Assembly: GCA_964431545.1 (NCBI GenBank)
Contig: CAYSLC010000120.1
Coordinates: forward strand, 1-17,405
Length of the DNA stretch: 17,405 nt
Direction of reading: 5' to 3'
Source of the DNA: CAYSLC01 sp964431545
Lineage (GTDB): Bacteria > Desulfobacterota > Desulfobacteria > Desulfobacterales > JAABSP01
In this document: positions 1 through 7,900 of the stretch, piece by piece
Position numbering within the stretch: the stretch's first letter is position 1
How the letters are laid out: each line of letters starts with the position of its first letter
The notes under the pieces: model-generated
Databases searched by the model: none
What the model was told of the DNA's origin: nothing
What the model saw: the letters and a program-made list of their open reading frames with translations, nothing else
Position numbers and translations under genes: made by a program

Positions 1-526
1 AGGGATAGACCGGAATCCGCTCTTTTTTGCCGGCAGTGCAGAGTCCGGCCTCGGACGCGGCGGTGATCAGGTTCCGGCCGATCTTTTGAAGGGTCGCCAC
101 GGCCCACCGATCTCCGACCCGACCGCGAAGCCATCGAACCGTCGCGTTCCGGTCGATCCGGGGCGAGGGATGACGCCGGCGTTCCACCAGGAAGGTTCCG
201 GTAAAATCCCGGTACATGGGGTCGGAGAGCTGCAAGTGCCAGTGGCACAGGTTGCGGATCGTGATCGGGTCGTCCGGCCGCCATTGACGGAGCACCTCCA
301 GGGCCGGGGGAAAGGCGTCATACCGGTCCCGGAGATCGGCCACCATCCGCTGGATGCGCGGCATGGCGCGGTCTCCGAACCATCGGTTCTCGAAGGCGGC
401 GACCGCCACCCGGCCTTTGGGAATGGACGGATCGACGTTGGCCCAGTAGGCCCGGCTGTCCGCCGCGGCCAGGGTCATCCGCAGCAGACGGGTGTGATCC
501 CGGGTCGATTCGGCGGCCGTCTTCAA
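1..526 (-). CDS. brxA: BrxA-family BREX protein, 3' end beyond the window
   Basis: Reading leftward, the frame is open from a TTG start (526-524) to the window edge, giving 175 codons with no stop. The TTG overlaps the brxE stop as TTGA, which indicates translational coupling; the first in-frame ATG is 16 codons later. The protein begins LKTAAESTRDHTRLLRMTLA, contains ENRWFGDRAMPRIQRMVADL and a segment around HWHLQLSDPMYRDFTGTFLV, and near the edge has VATLQKIGRNLITAASEAGL. This helical layout fits the BrxA (DUF1819) family, which is usually about 200 residues, so most of it is present. BrxA is a small core BREX component, reported in other systems to bind DNA. BREX blocks phage replication after adsorption and marks host DNA by methylation. 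Gene order brxE-brxA matches type 6. The family call comes from remembered motifs and from the neighbour; brxB, brxC, pglX and pglZ should lie to the left. Confidence 0.72.
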   Translation of the reverse strand, partial: MKTAAESTRDHTRLLRMTLAAADSRAYWANVDPSIPKGRVAVAAFENRWFGDRAMPRIQRMVADLRDRYDAFPPALEVLRQWRPDDPITIRNLCHWHLQLSDPMYRDFTGTFLVERRRHPSPRIDRNATVRWLRGRVGDRWAVATLQKIGRNLITAASEAGLCTAGKKERIPVYP

Positions 527-1095
527 GGAACCTTCTCCTCGATCCGGAAAAACGGCGCGGGGTAATCCTGGGCCAGGGGCGGCAGGGCGGCGGCAAGCCG
601 CTTGGCCATCAGATCCGCGGACGCCGGCGGCGGCCCCTTCAACTCCCGCCCCCCCGGCACCACCTTGTAATCCGACTCCCGGCCGGGGGGCCGCAGGGCA
701 TCCTCAAACGCCGCTCTCTTAAATGGCGCGGACACGTCCACCGGCATCGGCAGTACTTCCATGGGATCTTTCCCGCTCCCCTTGTGGAAACGGAGCCGAT
801 CCCCGAGCGCCTCATCGGTCTCGAACCCCCAGAAGAACAGGGTGCGCACCGCCTCGGGCCGGGCCATGGTTCCCCTGGCCCGGCCATCGATTGCAATGGC
901 GGCGCGGCGGGCCGCCTCCAGCGAGGCCCATCGATGGGTCCGGGGAAACAGTCGGGACAGCAGATCCCCGCCGCCGTCCGGGTCGATGAGATCCGTCTCC
1001 CACCAGTCCAGGCGCTTCGGGTCCGACAGCCCCTCGCCGGCCCAGGCGAGGGTCAGTTGGAGCGCCAGAATGTCATCGAGTGTTTGGTTTTTCAT
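523..1095 (-). CDS. brxE: BrxE-family protein, first gene of a BREX type 6 operon
   Basis: A 190-residue soluble protein with no signal peptide or membrane segment. I chose the ATG at 1095 (MKNQTLDDILALQ) rather than the ATG at 1110, because a G-rich Shine-Dalgarno run lies 6-12 bases before it. The N-terminal helix (LDDILALQLTLAWAGEG), the W-W-D segment (RLDWWETDLIDPDGGGDLL), the LFPRTHRWASLEAARRAA block and the central TLFFWGFETDEALGDRL are what I recognise as the BrxE family. BrxE is found at the head of BREX type 6 loci (brxE-brxA-brxB-brxC-pglX-pglZ-brxD-brxHI) and its biochemical role is not established. The stop overlaps the TTG start of brxA, so the two are co-translated. Identification is by memory of the family plus the brxA neighbour, not by a search. 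Confidence 0.75.
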   Translation of the reverse strand: MKNQTLDDILALQLTLAWAGEGLSDPKRLDWWETDLIDPDGGGDLLSRLFPRTHRWASLEAARRAAIAIDGRARGTMARPEAVRTLFFWGFETDEALGDRLRFHKGSGKDPMEVLPMPVDVSAPFKRAAFEDALRPPGRESDYKVVPGGRELKGPPPASADLMAKRLAAALPPLAQDYPAPFFRIEEKVP

Positions 1096-1231
1096 CCCGA
1101 CACCCCCCATACCTGTGGATCCCCATCCCCCGAAACGAAAACGCGGCTATCCGGGACATTCTATTGGATGCTGAAATGACAGCGGTCGTTCAACGGGTTC
1201 ATAGCCCCCCTGGGAATCGGCCATAATCAGC

Positions 1232-1248
1232 GGTATTTACTACATACC
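1232..1248. promoter_or_regulatory. 17-bp palindrome over the brxE -10: candidate operator
   Basis: The sequence GGTATTTACTACATACC reads almost the same on both strands: the arms GGTAT/ATACC and the inner TA/TA match, and only one symmetric pair differs around the central C (1240). It covers the whole predicted -10 of the BREX promoter, where a repressor dimer would block transcription. Some BREX loci are controlled by a BrxR-type WYL-domain repressor that binds inverted repeats. No regulator gene is visible in the window, so the partner is unknown. Confidence 0.4.
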
Positions 1249-1265
1249 ACTGTCGAGATTGTCAA
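1237..1265 (-). promoter_or_regulatory. Candidate sigma-70 promoter of the brxE-brxA operon
   Basis: On the minus strand there is a perfect -35 hexamer TTGACA (1265-1260), a 17-base spacer, and a weak -10 TAGTAA (1242-1237). Transcription would start near 1230 and leave a leader of about 135 bases before the brxE ATG. The rest of the 1111-1443 intergenic stretch holds no convincing gene. Confidence 0.42.
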
Positions 1266-1394
1266 ACGGATTTCGGCGGAAACGGAATCAACGGATGAAA
1301 TGCTCCGCCTTGATCCCGGCGCGGCCGGACCAGCGAGGATGATGGCGGCTGCAAAAGGGGCTCGGTGAACCTGCGCGGAATGGGGAACCAGGGT

Positions 1395-1429
1395 CCCCCT
1401 TGGCCGGCATGGGCGGCCGGTCAAGGGGG
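1395..1429 (-). terminator. Strong hairpin after the TSP3 protein gene, no U-tract
   Basis: Arms 1395-1408 (CCCCCTTGGCCGGC) and 1416-1429 pair over 14 positions with one imperfect pair and a 7-base loop. The hairpin starts 15 bases past the stop of the upstream minus-strand gene. No T-run follows on either strand, so it may act as a transcript-end stabiliser or a Rho-associated end rather than a classic intrinsic terminator. Confidence 0.4.
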
Positions 1430-1443
1430 AGTCGTCGGTCTAT

Positions 1444-3069
1444 TTAGAATACCGAACGGATAAAGCAGTTGTCGTCGTTGTCGAGTTCGTCGCAATCCAG
1501 AATACCGTCGCCGTCGGTATCGATGTCGGCCTCGCCGCAGCCGCACACGCCCGGTTCCGTCTTGTCCGGATCATCCGGGCATCCGTCCTCGTCGTCGGGC
1601 GTTCCGTCGCCATCCCTGTCCTCGGGTGTACAGGCCCCTTCGGCGACGCCGCAGCCGCAGGTACCCGGCGCCGTCTTGTCCGGGTCGTCCGGACACTGGT
1701 CGACACAATCGGCCGCGCCGTCGCCGTCCGTGTCCATATCGGAATTCCCGCATCCGCAGACTCCGGGAGCGACCTTGGCCGGATCGTCGGGACAGCCGTC
1801 CTGGCTGTCCGGGGTGCCGTCCCCATCCGCGTCGGCGGGTCCGCAGGTCCCCTCCGCAACACCGCAGCCGCACTCGCCGGGCGCCGTCTTCAACGGATCG
1901 TTCGGACACCCGTCGAGGCTGTCCGGAGTGCCGTCTCCATCGGAATCGGTGGGCATGCAGGTCCCTTCGTCCACCCCGCAGCCGCACTCCCCTGGGGCCG
2001 TCTTGTCGGGGTCACCCGGACACTGATCCATGCAGTCCGCCGTGCCGTCGCCGTCCGTATCCAGATCGGAGACGCCGCAGCCACAGTCTCCGGGGGCGAT
2101 TTTGGCCGGGTCGTCCGGACAGCCGTCCTCGCTGTCCGGGGTGCCGTCCCCGTCCCGGTCCGTCGGATCCGCTGCCCCGCCCTGCCATCGATTGTAGTGG
2201 TAATTGAGCAGGGGGACGTACTCCGCCGTGGCCTTGCGGTGCCCCGTGGAGTTGGGGTGGCTGTCGTCGCTGGGGTAATAAGAAAAGTTGGTCCCGGAAT
2301 CGGCGACATGCGCCACCTGCCCGTCGACGATGCGGTGGTGGTTGTCGGGATCGGTCAACACGTTGAAGTAATCGAACACGGCCACGTTGTTGTGAGGGTA
2401 CCCCTGAAGCCACTCGTAGACCAACCAGTTGTTGAAGGCCCGTGCATTGGCTGCATTTTCCGCCGTGGTTACGCTTTCCATGAGAGGCGGCGCCGTGATG
2501 ACCACAAACAGTTTATCCGTCCGGGTCCCGAAATAGGTCAGCACCTCGTTGTAGACCGCCTTGGCGTTTGCAACGGTGAACTGATCATTGGGTTCCGCCA
2601 GGGGCGGATCGTCGGGGTTGCCGTAGAGTTCGGAATTGGGGAAGCAGGACTTGAACATGATGACCTCGTTTTCGCCGCCCGGGTCGGTGGGCAGACGCCC
2701 CCACTCCCCGAAGCCGCCGAAGTTCCGGCCGGTTTCCGAGTAGAGCGCGTCGAGGATCGTATCGCTCTGCTCGCCGGTGAACCACTCGGGCCAGTTGATG
2801 ATATCCGTCCGGTCCCCGACGCCGAAGGGCCCCCAGCCGTAGTTGGTGGCGCTGACATAATAATTGTTGTTCATGAGGGCCATGCCCAGACCGCCGGAGG
2901 GGTGATCCGGTGTTTCATCCGCCAGCCAGTTGCCGCCGGTGGAATGGTGGATGAAGACGAGCTTCACCGTCGTTGCTGGCGGGGTCGCGTCCGCGACGCA
3001 GAGGGCCGTCCAGCAAAAGATCAGCGATGACAGAAGTACAAAGGCTCGGATCAGGGGCTTTCTTTTCAT
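1444..3069 (-). CDS. Exported SGNH-hydrolase-like protein with C-terminal TSP3 calcium-binding repeats
   Basis: A 541-residue protein. The ATG at 3069 is preferred over an upstream ATG (3180) because AGGAG lies 7 bases before it and a signal peptide follows directly (MKRKPLIRAFVLLSSLIFCW, cleavage near ALCVADA, residue 27). Residues about 34-297 look like an SGNH/GDSL-type fold: an N-terminal VKLVFIHHSTGGNWLA block with a possible Ser43 nucleophile, and a late DDSHPNSTGH block (Asp269, His271) as in block V of that superfamily. Residues 304-541 (coding positions 1447-2160) are six full and one partial thrombospondin type 3 repeats, DxDGDGTPDsxDgCP..., each ending in CGCG. These acidic loops bind calcium in known TSP3 proteins, and the many cysteines imply extracytoplasmic disulfides. 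There is no sorting signal I recognise at the end (NCFIRSVF). Substrate and exact hydrolase activity are unknown. It is monocistronic, with a riboswitch-like leader upstream. Confidence 0.82.
   Translation of the reverse strand: MKRKPLIRAFVLLSSLIFCWTALCVADATPPATTVKLVFIHHSTGGNWLADETPDHPSGGLGMALMNNNYYVSATNYGWGPFGVGDRTDIINWPEWFTGEQSDTILDALYSETGRNFGGFGEWGRLPTDPGGENEVIMFKSCFPNSELYGNPDDPPLAEPNDQFTVANAKAVYNEVLTYFGTRTDKLFVVITAPPLMESVTTAENAANARAFNNWLVYEWLQGYPHNNVAVFDYFNVLTDPDNHHRIVDGQVAHVADSGTNFSYYPSDDSHPNSTGHRKATAEYVPLLNYHYNRWQGGAADPTDRDGDGTPDSEDGCPDDPAKIAPGDCGCGVSDLDTDGDGTADCMDQCPGDPDKTAPGECGCGVDEGTCMPTDSDGDGTPDSLDGCPNDPLKTAPGECGCGVAEGTCGPADADGDGTPDSQDGCPDDPAKVAPGVCGCGNSDMDTDGDGAADCVDQCPDDPDKTAPGTCGCGVAEGACTPEDRDGDGTPDDEDGCPDDPDKTEPGVCGCGEADIDTDGDGILDCDELDNDDNCFIRSVF
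1447..2160 (-). repeat. In-gene tandem TSP3 repeats, six full units and one partial
   Basis: Units are 33 or 38 residues long, starting at DRDGDG, DTDGDG, DSDGDG, DADGDG, DTDGDG, DRDGDG and DTDGDG. Units 1-2 resemble units 4-5 more than their immediate neighbours (unit types TPDS..DGCP and TADC.DQCP), so the array seems to have grown by duplication of a multi-unit block as well as single units. Confidence 0.85.
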
Positions 3070-3179
3070 CTCGCATCTCCTGTTGAATGGGGTTGAATGG
3101 ATGATGAACCGATGAAACCCGATCGGATTTATTACCGCAACGGCATCCCCCCCTTTCACAAGCATTCGGTGTATTTCCA

Positions 3180-3258
3180 CCTACAGGCAACCCGGCTGTC
3201 TTTAGAGACCCGCGGCTTTCCGCCCCCGCCTTCCGACGGGTTCGGCTTTTTCTGTGTT
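3180..3258 (-). promoter_or_regulatory. Candidate class I cyclic-di-GMP (GEMM-I) riboswitch
   Basis: Read on the minus strand, the leader shows GEMM-I landmarks in order. They are a six-pair stem CCCGTC/GGCGGG (3240-3235 with 3230-3225) capped by a GGAA GNRA tetraloop; the joining segment GGCGGAAAGCC (3224-3214), close to the family's GACGCAAAGCC; a second stem GGTCT...AGAC with the AGCC that usually docks the tetraloop (3210-3192); and the 3' block GGGTTGCC (3193-3186). By eye against the Vibrio Vc2 aptamer from memory, the residue equivalent to G20 is G, which favours c-di-GMP over the cGAMP-sensing variant. The 5' strand of P1 is weak: GCCGAACC instead of GGCAAACC. It sits at the very start of the predicted transcript and about 110 bases before the ATG. 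I could not identify the expression platform. Confidence 0.68.
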
Positions 3259-3266
3259 GTCTTTCC

Positions 3267-3295
3267 CTTAAACCCATTTTACTTTGCGCTGTCAA
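3267..3295 (-). promoter_or_regulatory. Sigma-70 promoter of the riboswitch/TSP3 gene
   Basis: The minus strand has TTGACA (3295-3290), a 17-base spacer and TTTAAG (3272-3267, four of six consensus). The start would fall near 3260, immediately ahead of the riboswitch-like fold; this geometry supports both calls. The flanking DNA is A/T-rich compared with the genes on either side. Confidence 0.55.
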
Positions 3296-3385
3296 GGTTT
3301 TATTGCGTTTTATTTCGTTCCATCGCCTGATTGCTTGGGAAAGCCGGGGAAAACGGGGGGAGTATCGGCGGATGTGGGGGGGCCG

Positions 3386-3413
3386 GGGATGCGCGGCGCG
3401 GCCGGCGCATCCC
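3386..3413 (-). terminator. GC-rich hairpin downstream of moeA
   Basis: Arms GGGATGCGC (3386-3394) and GCGCATCCC (3405-3413) are perfectly complementary, with a 10-base loop, 44 bases past the moeA stop. There is no T-run, so intrinsic termination is uncertain. The position suggests it marks the end of the moeA transcript. Confidence 0.42.
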
Positions 3414-3456
3414 GGAGAAAGGAGAGCCGAGGAGGGGAGACGTCCGTGGAACCGTT

Positions 3457-4680
3457 CTACACCGGAATCACCTCCACCCGGTCCCCCCGGTCCAACCCCT
3501 CGGTGTTGAGGTCGACCTTCACCAGGCCGTCGGCCCTGACCATGGTGTGGATCAGGCCCGACTTGCCGAGAATCGGATCGGCCCATCTTTCCCCCGCTTC
3601 CTGGGTGAGCTTCACCCGTACGAAATCGACCCGTCCCTGGGCCGAGGCGATGTTTCGGCGCATCCGGGCGGGAAGGGTGATCCCCGGGTCGGCCCCGCGG
3701 CCGGCAATGTGGTGGAGAAAGGGGAGCACCACCACCTGGAGGACCACCATGGCCGAGACCACGTGTCCGGGAAGCCCCCAGAAGGCCGTGTTACCGGCCT
3801 GGGCCAGGATCGTCGGCTTTCCGGGGCTGATGGAGATGCCGTGGAAGAGAATCTCCGCGCCGGGCAGGGCCGAGAAGGCGTCGATGGTGAAGTCCCGGGT
3901 CCCCACGGAGCTGCCGCCGGAGATGAGGACCATGTCGGCCCGGCCGAGCCCCTCCTTGCAGGCGGCCAGCAGGGCGTCGCCGTCGTCCGCGACGATGCCG
4001 GTGCGAAGGGGAACGCCGCCCGCCGCCGCCACCATTCCGGACAGGGTGTGGGAATTGATGTCCCGGATCTGGCCCGGCCCCGGGGTCCGGTCCACGGCCA
4101 CCACCTCGTCGCCGGTGGAGATCACCGCCACCACCGGACGCCGACGGACCGTCACCCGGGTCCGGCCCATGGCCGCCAGCAGCCCCACGTCCTGGGGCCG
4201 AAGCTCCCGGCCGACCCCCAGCAGGGTCTCGCCGGCCCGGAGGTCCTCCCCGGCCTGGACCATGTGGACCCCCGGGGCGACGCTCCGGTAGACCTCGATG
4301 GTCTGATCGTCGACGGCTTCGGTGTGCTCGATCATCACCACCGCGTCCGCGCCGTCGGGAAGCATGCCGCCGGTGGAGATCCGCGCCGCCTCCCCCGGCC
4401 CCAGGGAGAAGTCGGGGGCGGTCCCCATGGGGATCTTCCCCTTGACCGTCAAATAGGCCGGGTTGCCCTCCGAGGCTCCGAAAGTGGATGATCCGCGGAC
4501 GGCATAGCCGTCCATCGTGGCCCTGGGGAATTCCGGGATGTCCTCTTCGGCCCGCACATCGGCGGCCAGTATCCGCCCGAGGGCCTGGTCCAGCCCCACG
4601 ATCTCCGTCCCCGTTCCGGGAAACCTCGGGACCAGCTCCAATACCCGATCCAATTCCGTTACCTTGAAAAAATCTTTCAT
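3457..4680 (-). CDS. moeA: Molybdopterin molybdenumtransferase MoeA
   Basis: A 407-residue cytoplasmic enzyme that inserts molybdate into adenylylated molybdopterin, the last general step of molybdenum cofactor synthesis. The ATG at 4680 follows AAAGGA at suitable spacing; the longer upstream frame is basic and unlike the family. Recognisable blocks are FPRATMDGYAV (52-61), STGGMLPDGADAVVMIE (102-118), VISTGDEVV (187-194), the SGGSSVGTRDF loop (254-264), and SPGKPT (285-290) followed by GLPGHVVSA (302-310). The last block is normally GLPGNPVSA, so the Asn-Pro is replaced by His-Val here. The C-terminal domain IV ends at DRGDRVEVIPV. It stands alone, with no other moa/mob gene nearby. Anaerobes of this type need the cofactor for formate dehydrogenases and related enzymes, but that use is inference. 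Confidence 0.93.
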   Translation of the reverse strand: MKDFFKVTELDRVLELVPRFPGTGTEIVGLDQALGRILAADVRAEEDIPEFPRATMDGYAVRGSSTFGASEGNPAYLTVKGKIPMGTAPDFSLGPGEAARISTGGMLPDGADAVVMIEHTEAVDDQTIEVYRSVAPGVHMVQAGEDLRAGETLLGVGRELRPQDVGLLAAMGRTRVTVRRRPVVAVISTGDEVVAVDRTPGPGQIRDINSHTLSGMVAAAGGVPLRTGIVADDGDALLAACKEGLGRADMVLISGGSSVGTRDFTIDAFSALPGAEILFHGISISPGKPTILAQAGNTAFWGLPGHVVSAMVVLQVVVLPFLHHIAGRGADPGITLPARMRRNIASAQGRVDFVRVKLTQEAGERWADPILGKSGLIHTMVRADGLVKVDLNTEGLDRGDRVEVIPV

Positions 4681-4692
4681 GGGATCCTTTTG

Positions 4693-4708
4693 CCCCGCCC
4701 GGGCGGGG
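4693..4708. repeat. Perfect 16-bp GC palindrome in the moeA leader
   Basis: CCCCGCCCGGGCGGGG lies directly upstream of the moeA Shine-Dalgarno (positions 4682-4687). It could pair with an equivalent strand or form a loop-poor hairpin beside the ribosome site. Function unknown; GC richness makes chance palindromes more likely here. Confidence 0.4.
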
Positions 4709-4783
4709 TCATTCGATGGTTTGGCCAGAGCGCGACGCCTCCTTTTTCCCCATCGCGCCCACCGACGCTGCACCTCAACGGAC

Positions 4784-4812
4784 TATATACGGAAATAATT
4801 TTTTCCGTTCAA
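4784..4812 (-). promoter_or_regulatory. moeA promoter with an inverted repeat in the spacer
   Basis: On the minus strand TTGAAC (4812-4807) is followed by a 17-base spacer and TATATA (4789-4784). An inverted repeat, ACGGAAA (4789-4795) and TTTCCGT (4802-4808), fills the spacer and touches both hexamers, so it is a candidate operator. The transcript would start near 4777, about 97 bases before the ATG. I see no Moco-riboswitch signature in that leader, and no clear promoter for the plus-strand gene in this divergent region. Confidence 0.5.
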
Positions 4813-4875
4813 CAATAAGCCTTGATCTCCACCGATCCTTTTTGAGAAGATGCCCGGCGGAATGCGCCCGCGTGG

Positions 4876-4903
4876 CCTGCCCCGAGCGGTCGGAGGGGTC
4901 ATC
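4876..4903. repeat. REP-like dispersed repeat (ACPERSEG-coding type)
   Basis: The imperfect palindrome CCCCGAGCGGTCGGAGGGG with its flanks reads as ACPERSEG in one frame. That is a peptide often seen where short intergenic palindromes related to CCTGAGCGGAGTCGAAGGG occur in bacterial genomes. It lies in the leader of the CheB/CheR gene. Only one copy is visible, so its repeat status rests on resemblance. Confidence 0.45.
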
Positions 4904-4948
4904 CGATCCATTTCCCGAAAAACCCGAAGACCAAGGGAGATTCACGAC

Positions 4949-7900
4949 ATGGCCGATGAGACCCACGGGGAAAACCCCGCCGAAGAGACCGAGCGCCCGG
5001 AGGAAGAGGGCCGATCCCGGAGCAAGCCTTTCTTCATCGTCGGCATCGGGGCCTCCGCCGGCGGCCTCGACTCCCTGGAGAAGTTCTTCAAGAACATGAT
5101 GGACAGAAGCGGCATGGCCTTCGTGGTGATCCAGCACCTCTCCCCCGACTACAAGAGCCTCATGGTGGAGCTGCTCTCCAAGCACACCCGGATGAAGATC
5201 CACCGGGCCGAGAACGACATGGAGGTCCGCCCCGACAACGTCTACCTGATTCCGCCGAAGAAGAACCTCTCCATCTTCAAGGGAAAGCTCTACCTCATGG
5301 AACAGGAGCAGCACGGGCTCAACCTGCCCATCGACATCTTCCTCAAGTCCCTGGCCGAGGACCAGGGGGAGTCCGCCGTGGGGATCATCCTCTCCGGCAC
5401 CGGGTCGGACGGGTCCCGGGGGCTGCGGTCGATCAAGGAGAAAGGGGGGCTGGTGCTGGTGCAGGACAGCGGCAGCGCCAAGTTCGACGGCATGCCCAGC
5501 AGCGCCGTCTCCACCGGCCTGGTGGACTACGTGCTGCCGCCCGACAAGATGCCCCAGGAACTCCTCCGGTACATCGAACACCCCTACTCCACCCGGCGCG
5601 CGGACCAGGGGAGCGCCGCCTCCAAAAAGGAGGACTACCTCAACAATATCTTTCTGATGCTCAAGGAGCACACCGGGATCGATTTCTCCATGTACAAGAT
5701 GAACACCGTCATGCGACGGGTGGAGCGACGGATGGGGATCAACCAGGTGGAGGATCTGGAGACCTACGCCCGATTCCTCAAGGAATCGCCCCAGGAGATC
5801 GACACGCTCCACCGGGAGCTGCTCATCGGCGTCACCAGCTTCTTCCGCGACCCCGACGCCTACAAGATCATCGAGCACACCATCATCCCGGCCATCCTCA
5901 ACGAAAAAGGCTACGGCTCCCCGGTCCGCTGCTGGGTGATGGGGTGCTCCACCGGCGAGGAGGCCTACAGCCTGGCCATGCTCCTTCGCAGCTACATGGA
6001 GAACCTCAACAAGCACTACGACGTGAAGATCTTCGCCACCGACGTGGACCCCAGGGCCATCGCCACGGCGGGCGAGGGGAGCTACACCCAGAGCATTGTC
6101 GCGGACGTCCCGGCGGAGATGATCGCCAAGTACTTCACCAAGATGGGCAACCGGTTCCAGGTGAACAAGGAGATCCGGGAGATGGTGATCTTCGCCAAGC
6201 ACAACGCCCTGAAGGATCCGCCCTTCAACAAGATCGACCTGATCTCCTGCCGGAACCTGCTCATCTACATGACGGCCGAGGCCCAGAAAAAGATCCTCAC
6301 CTATTTCCAGTTCTCCCTAAACCCCGAGGGGTACCTCTTTCTGGGGTCGAGCGAAACGGTGGGGGAGTTCGCCTCCTACTTCCAGAGCCTCAACCACCGG
6401 TGGAAGATCTTCAAGTATGTGAGCGACAAGAAGATGTCCATCAGCGACCATATCGGCGTGCCGCCGCGGATGGTCGGCCCCATCCAGGTCCGGCCCCGGG
6501 AGGAGTCGTCCGCCCACAAGCTGCGCCGGAAGATCATCGACACCATCAAGGACACCCTCATCGACCGGTACATTCCGCCCACCATCGCCATCACCGAGAG
6601 CAACCAGCCGCTGATCATCTTCGGAGACGTCAACCGGTACCTGAAGATCCCCGCCGGGGAGGTCGATTTCGACGTGATCAACCTGCTGCGGAAGGATCTC
6701 TCCCCCACCCTGGGCCTGGCCCTCCACAAAGCGCTCAAGAACAACGAGGAACTGGTCTACCCCAACGTCAAGGTCAAGGAGAAGGGGGAGATCGCCGCCA
6801 TCAACCTGAAGGTGATTCCGCTCACCGAAAAGGCCACCAACCAGCGGACCATCGTCATCACCTTCGAGCCGGTGGAGCACCGGGGGGATTCCGAGGAGAC
6901 GGCGGAGGTGGAGGGGGTCTCCGTCCAGGCCGAACAGCGGATCGAAGACCTGGAGCATGAGCTTCAGTACACCCGGGAGAACCTCCAGGCGACCATCGAG
7001 GAGCTGGAGACCACCAACGAGGAACTCCAGGCCACCAACCAGGAACTCATGTCGGCCAACGAGGAACTCCAGTCCACCAACGAGGAACTCCAGTCGGTCA
7101 ACGAGGAGCTGATCACCGTCAACGCCGAGTACCAGGCCAAGATCCAGGAGCTGGTGGAACTCAACGACGACATGGACAACCTTTTGGCCAGCACCGACAT
7201 CGGGACCATCTTTTTGGACAAGAACCTGCTCATCCGGAAGTTCACCCCGGCCATCACCAAGACGGTCAATCTCATGGACATGGACGTGGGCCGGCCCATC
7301 AACCACATCACCCACAACATCGACGACGAGAACCTGGTCACCGACGTGGACGGGGTCCTCAAGTCCCTGATCCCGGTGGAGAAGGATGTCCGGTCCCAGG
7401 ACGGCCGGTGGTATCTGCTGCGGATCCACCCCTACCGCACCAAGGACAACTACATCAAGGGGATCGTCATCACCTTCATCGATATCACCGAAAAGAAGGC
7501 GACGGAGGAGGCCCTCACCGAAAGCGAGAACATGTACCGGGCCTTTTTCCGGAACCTCCCCCACGAGCTGGCCTACCACAAGATCGTCCTGGACGAAGAG
7601 GGCGAGCCCGTGGATTTCGTCTACATCGACATCAACGAGAAGTTCGAGAAGCTCTTCGGGCTCGACAAGGAGAAGCTCATCGGCAAACGGGTGGGCGAAC
7701 TCCACGCCCGGCTCAAACCGATCAGGCTCGACTGGCTCCCGGATTACGCCGAAGTGGCTCTCACCGGCGAGAGCATCGAGTTCGAAAAGTACCTCGACGA
7801 ACTGGAACAATGGTTCAAGGTTACGGTCTTCAGCCCCCAGCGCCATTATTTCGTCTCCTACTTCGAGGACATCACCGGGATCAGGCAACAGGAGGAGGCG

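Noticed and set aside
1227..1424. A 65-codon minus-strand frame upstream of brxE
   Set aside because: It ends across the predicted promoter and operator and has no ribosome site or family resemblance.
1447..2160. Regularly spaced repeats that could suggest a CRISPR-like array
   Set aside because: The periodicity is in-frame protein repetition (TSP3 units) with diverged units and no unique spacers.
2197..3030. A 277-codon plus-strand frame opposite the SGNH domain
   Set aside because: The minus-strand protein has a signal peptide, ribosome site and coherent domains; this frame has none.
4681..4783. A possible molybdenum-cofactor riboswitch in the moeA leader
   Set aside because: Only a simple GC palindrome is present; the leader is too short and lacks the multi-stem conserved core expected.
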